Below, piece after piece: positions 6,660 through 8,050 of a stretch of DNA of 8,050 nt. The position numbers were made by a program, and so were the translations under genes. Numbering within the stretch: position 1 is the first letter of the stretch; the number at the start of each line of letters is the position of its first letter. This DNA is from Bacteroidota bacterium. GTDB taxonomy: Bacteria > Bacteroidota > Ignavibacteria > Ignavibacteriales > Ignavibacteriaceae. The notes under the pieces were generated by a model. That model saw nothing but the letters and a program-made list of their open reading frames with translations, was not told where the DNA came from and did no database searches. The stretch covers positions 1-8,050 of the forward strand of contig JADFGB010000035.1 of NCBI GenBank assembly GCA_022567875.1, in the 5' to 3' direction.

Positions 6660-7936
6660 AATATTATTCTACTGTTAAAATGATGTTCAATTTTTCTGCC
6701 TAATTCGTCAGCAGTCAGTAAGGTTATAAAAAGCATTAAACCGGGGAATACTATCATCCACCAAGCAATTGTAATATAGCTTTGTCCTGCTTGTATCATT
6801 CCGCCCCAAGATGGATAATTGTTTCCTGCTCCAAGTCCAAGAAAACTAAGTGCCGCTTCAGCTAAAATTACATTTCCGTAAAGAAAAACCAAGTTTACAA
6901 CAACGGGTGAAATAATATTCGGCAGAACTTCTTTTGTAAGCAATTTATAATTTGACAGCCCGATTTGTTTAGCCGTTATAAAAAAATCCTTCGTTTTTAA
7001 TTTAATAACTTCTGCACGAACTATCTTAAACAAGCTCATCCAGCCTGATGCACCGAGCACCAAAATTATTGAAAAAACAGAACTATCGAACATTGCTATT
7101 ATGAAAATAATTAAAAAGAGAATGGGAAATGCCAAAAACATCTCCGTAAATCTGTTTAATAATGAGTCCAAAAATCCACCTGTGAAGCCTGCAATAAAAC
7201 CAAGAATTATCCCGATAAAAAATGAAACAATAACAGCTCCAAGTCCTATAAATAAACTTAATCTTGTACCATAAATCAATCTTGATAAAATATCCCTTCC
7301 GTATTGGTCTGTGCCAAGTATAAAAGTTTTGTTTTCAATTAATGGCTTGCCCTCCACAAAAAGTATTTTATCATTTTTAATTTTTATCTCTTTGTTTTTC
7401 TGTTTATAAATTACATCGGGTCCAGAAATTTTAACACTGTTTACAAAAATAAAATCTTGGTTAAAAGATTTTTTAATTACTTCATCTTTTTTTAAGATGA
7501 AGTAATCTAAATTGCTTTCTTGTTTGATTTCATTCTTCTTTAAAAATAATTTCTGCACAGTGCTGAATGGTGTTAGTAATTTTGTAACTCGTAAGTTTTT
7601 TTGAAAATTTGGATTTGAAGAGACAGTTAAGGGTGCAAAAATTGTGACAGTAAGCAACAAAGTTATAATTGCGGAAATAAACGATAATTTATTCTGTAAT
7701 ATTTTTATTTGTTTATTATAAATAAAAACAAATATGGGAATAATAATAATCAGTAGTATAGAAATAGAATAATCAATAAATGAAAAATTTATTTGAATAA
7801 CTGCTTGTGGAAAATCTGTGAATAGCAAAACTAAGAACAACCAAAGCATTTCAATTGAATTGATAAGCATTTCCAAATTTAAAAGAATAATTATCCCTAA
7901 TATTAAAATGATAAAATGCCAGAGTTTAATTTTCAT
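6656..7936 (-). CDS. ABC transporter permease, OppC/DppC type, with enlarged N-terminal region
   Basis: 426 residues, clearly longer than the roughly 300 usual for OppC/DppC. The C-terminal 220 residues are a typical binding-protein-dependent permease: LGTDQYGRDILSRLIYGTRLS (208-228), membrane segments at about 228-252, 264-284, 286-304, 341-363 and 388-408, the cytoplasmic ATPase-contact loop ITAKQIGLSNYKLLTKEVLPN (320-340), and SFLGLG. Residues 86-104, ending in FAPL, match the usual first OppC helix. Before that are extra hydrophobic stretches at about 7-25, 29-41 and 56-73. Between 104 and 207 is a Lys-rich, poorly conserved extracytoplasmic segment. With OppB it would form the channel of a peptide, nickel or similar importer; substrate-binding protein and ATPases are not in the window. 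The ATG at 7936 overlaps the OppB stop (TAATG), which fixes the start. Its stop overlaps the kinase start, tying the transporter to the signalling genes. Confidence 0.92.
   Translation of the reverse strand: MKIKLWHFIILILGIIILLNLEMLINSIEMLWLFLVLLFTDFPQAVIQINFSFIDYSISILLIIIIPIFVFIYNKQIKILQNKLSFISAIITLLLTVTIFAPLTVSSNPNFQKNLRVTKLLTPFSTVQKLFLKKNEIKQESNLDYFILKKDEVIKKSFNQDFIFVNSVKISGPDVIYKQKNKEIKIKNDKILFVEGKPLIENKTFILGTDQYGRDILSRLIYGTRLSLFIGLGAVIVSFFIGIILGFIAGFTGGFLDSLLNRFTEMFLAFPILFLIIFIIAMFDSSVFSIILVLGASGWMSLFKIVRAEVIKLKTKDFFITAKQIGLSNYKLLTKEVLPNIISPVVVNLVFLYGNVILAEAALSFLGLGAGNNYPSWGGMIQAGQSYITIAWWMIVFPGLMLFITLLTADELGRKIEHHFNSRIIL
7476..7506 (-). repeat. Perfect 13-bp hairpin inside the permease coding region
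   Basis: ATTACTTCATCTT (7476-7488) and AAGATGAAGTAAT (7494-7506) are exact reverse complements around a loop of five T on the plus strand (five A in the mRNA). It encodes YFILKKDEVI in the variable extracytoplasmic segment. It may be a stem-loop that affects mRNA stability or translation, or a chance or inserted palindrome tolerated in a loop. Confidence 0.55.
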
Positions 7937-8050
7937 TAATTTATCATCCCTTTTAATATTCTTCTATCCAATTTTGCTCTAACAATATCAGCAATTAAAT
8001 TACTTAAAATTATAAGCGTGGATGGTCTAGTGGTATGATCATTGGTTTCC
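7936..8050 (-). CDS. OppB/DppB-type permease, C-terminal remnant (continues or breaks at window edge)
   Basis: The frame is open from the window edge to a TAA at 7938-7936 and gives 37 residues. The last 26 match the end of OppB/DppB permeases: TLIILSNLIADIV followed by RAKLDRRI aligns with the TMIILVNLLVDLL and PRI tail remembered from E. coli DppB, the final membrane helix and its cytoplasmic tail. The position directly before oppC, with a 1-base TAATG overlap, is the standard oppB-oppC order. The first 11 residues (ETNDHTTRPST) are polar, where OppB should continue as a hydrophobic helix. This divergence starts at about 8016, where the plus strand begins to read as a tRNA. So the gene may be broken here (truncated pseudogene or chimera) rather than intact. 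The OppB identity is well supported; intactness is doubtful. Confidence 0.6.
   Translation of the reverse strand, partial: ETNDHTTRPSTLIILSNLIADIVRAKLDRRILKGMIN
8016..8050 (+). tRNA. tRNA-Gly(UCC), 5' half, cut by the window end
   Basis: The sequence from 8016 fits a tRNA 5' half position by position: acceptor strand GCGTGGA (8016-8022), U8, D-stem GTC pairing with GAT (8025-8027 with 8037-8039, one G-U), A14, G15, the invariant G18-G19 (8032-8033), A21, base 26 C, anticodon stem 5' strand ATTGG (8041-8045), T32, U33 and anticodon TCC (8048-8050). The 3' half is outside the window, so the acceptor, anticodon and T-arm pairing cannot be tested. The D-arm TGGTCTAGTGGTATGAT looks more like archaeal or eukaryotic tRNA-Gly/Pro than the usual bacterial tRNA-Gly, and fits a Pol III A-box; this is from memory. 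It is antisense to the frame of the OppB remnant, and both are unlikely to be functional at once. Confidence 0.6.

Overview
The window looks like AT-rich bacterial DNA, probably from the Ignavibacteria/Chlorobi side of Bacteroidota. I infer this from the strong Lys/Ile/Asn bias, the near absence of Shine-Dalgarno sites, a lipoprotein ending in a PHFSRYGW-type tail, and a kinase/sigma-54 regulator pair. No taxonomic marker gene is present, so the placement is tentative. All protein genes lie on the minus strand, so the transcriptional order runs from high to low coordinates.

Right part (8050 to 1701) is a tightly packed operon: the last codons of an OppB/DppB-type permease, a full OppC/DppC-type permease with an enlarged N-terminal half, a 1189-residue Ser/Thr kinase-ATPase-TPR protein, and a 462-residue sigma-54 activator. 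The junctions are TAATG (1-base overlap), ATGA (4-base overlap) and TAAATG (no gap), so translation is probably coupled throughout. The kinase protein ends in TPRs. The activator has AAA+ and Fis-type domains, but its N-terminal receiver-like domain has lost the phosphoacceptor Asp. The two halves look like a split version of the single-chain kinase-ATPase-TPR-sigma-54 regulators known in other bacteria. A plausible role is sensing, through the kinase/TPR protein, tied to an oligopeptide or nickel-type ABC importer.

Middle part (1700 to 1403) is noncoding and structured: several hairpins, iterated AGGTAA motifs, a 10-bp palindrome, and a weak -24/-12-like site. It lies between the activator and a small lipoprotein gene (1402 to 857), which may be a target of the activator. 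A perfect 15-bp hairpin follows the lipoprotein gene.

Left part (444 to 1) is the N-terminal portion of a secreted SGNH/GDSL hydrolase that runs out of the window. The region between it and the lipoprotein gene holds no credible ORF.

The oddest spot is the right edge. From 8016 the plus strand reads as the 5' half of a tRNA-Gly(UCC), and this is where the resemblance of the minus-strand frame to OppB stops. That is either a real rearrangement breakpoint at a tRNA gene or an assembly chimera.
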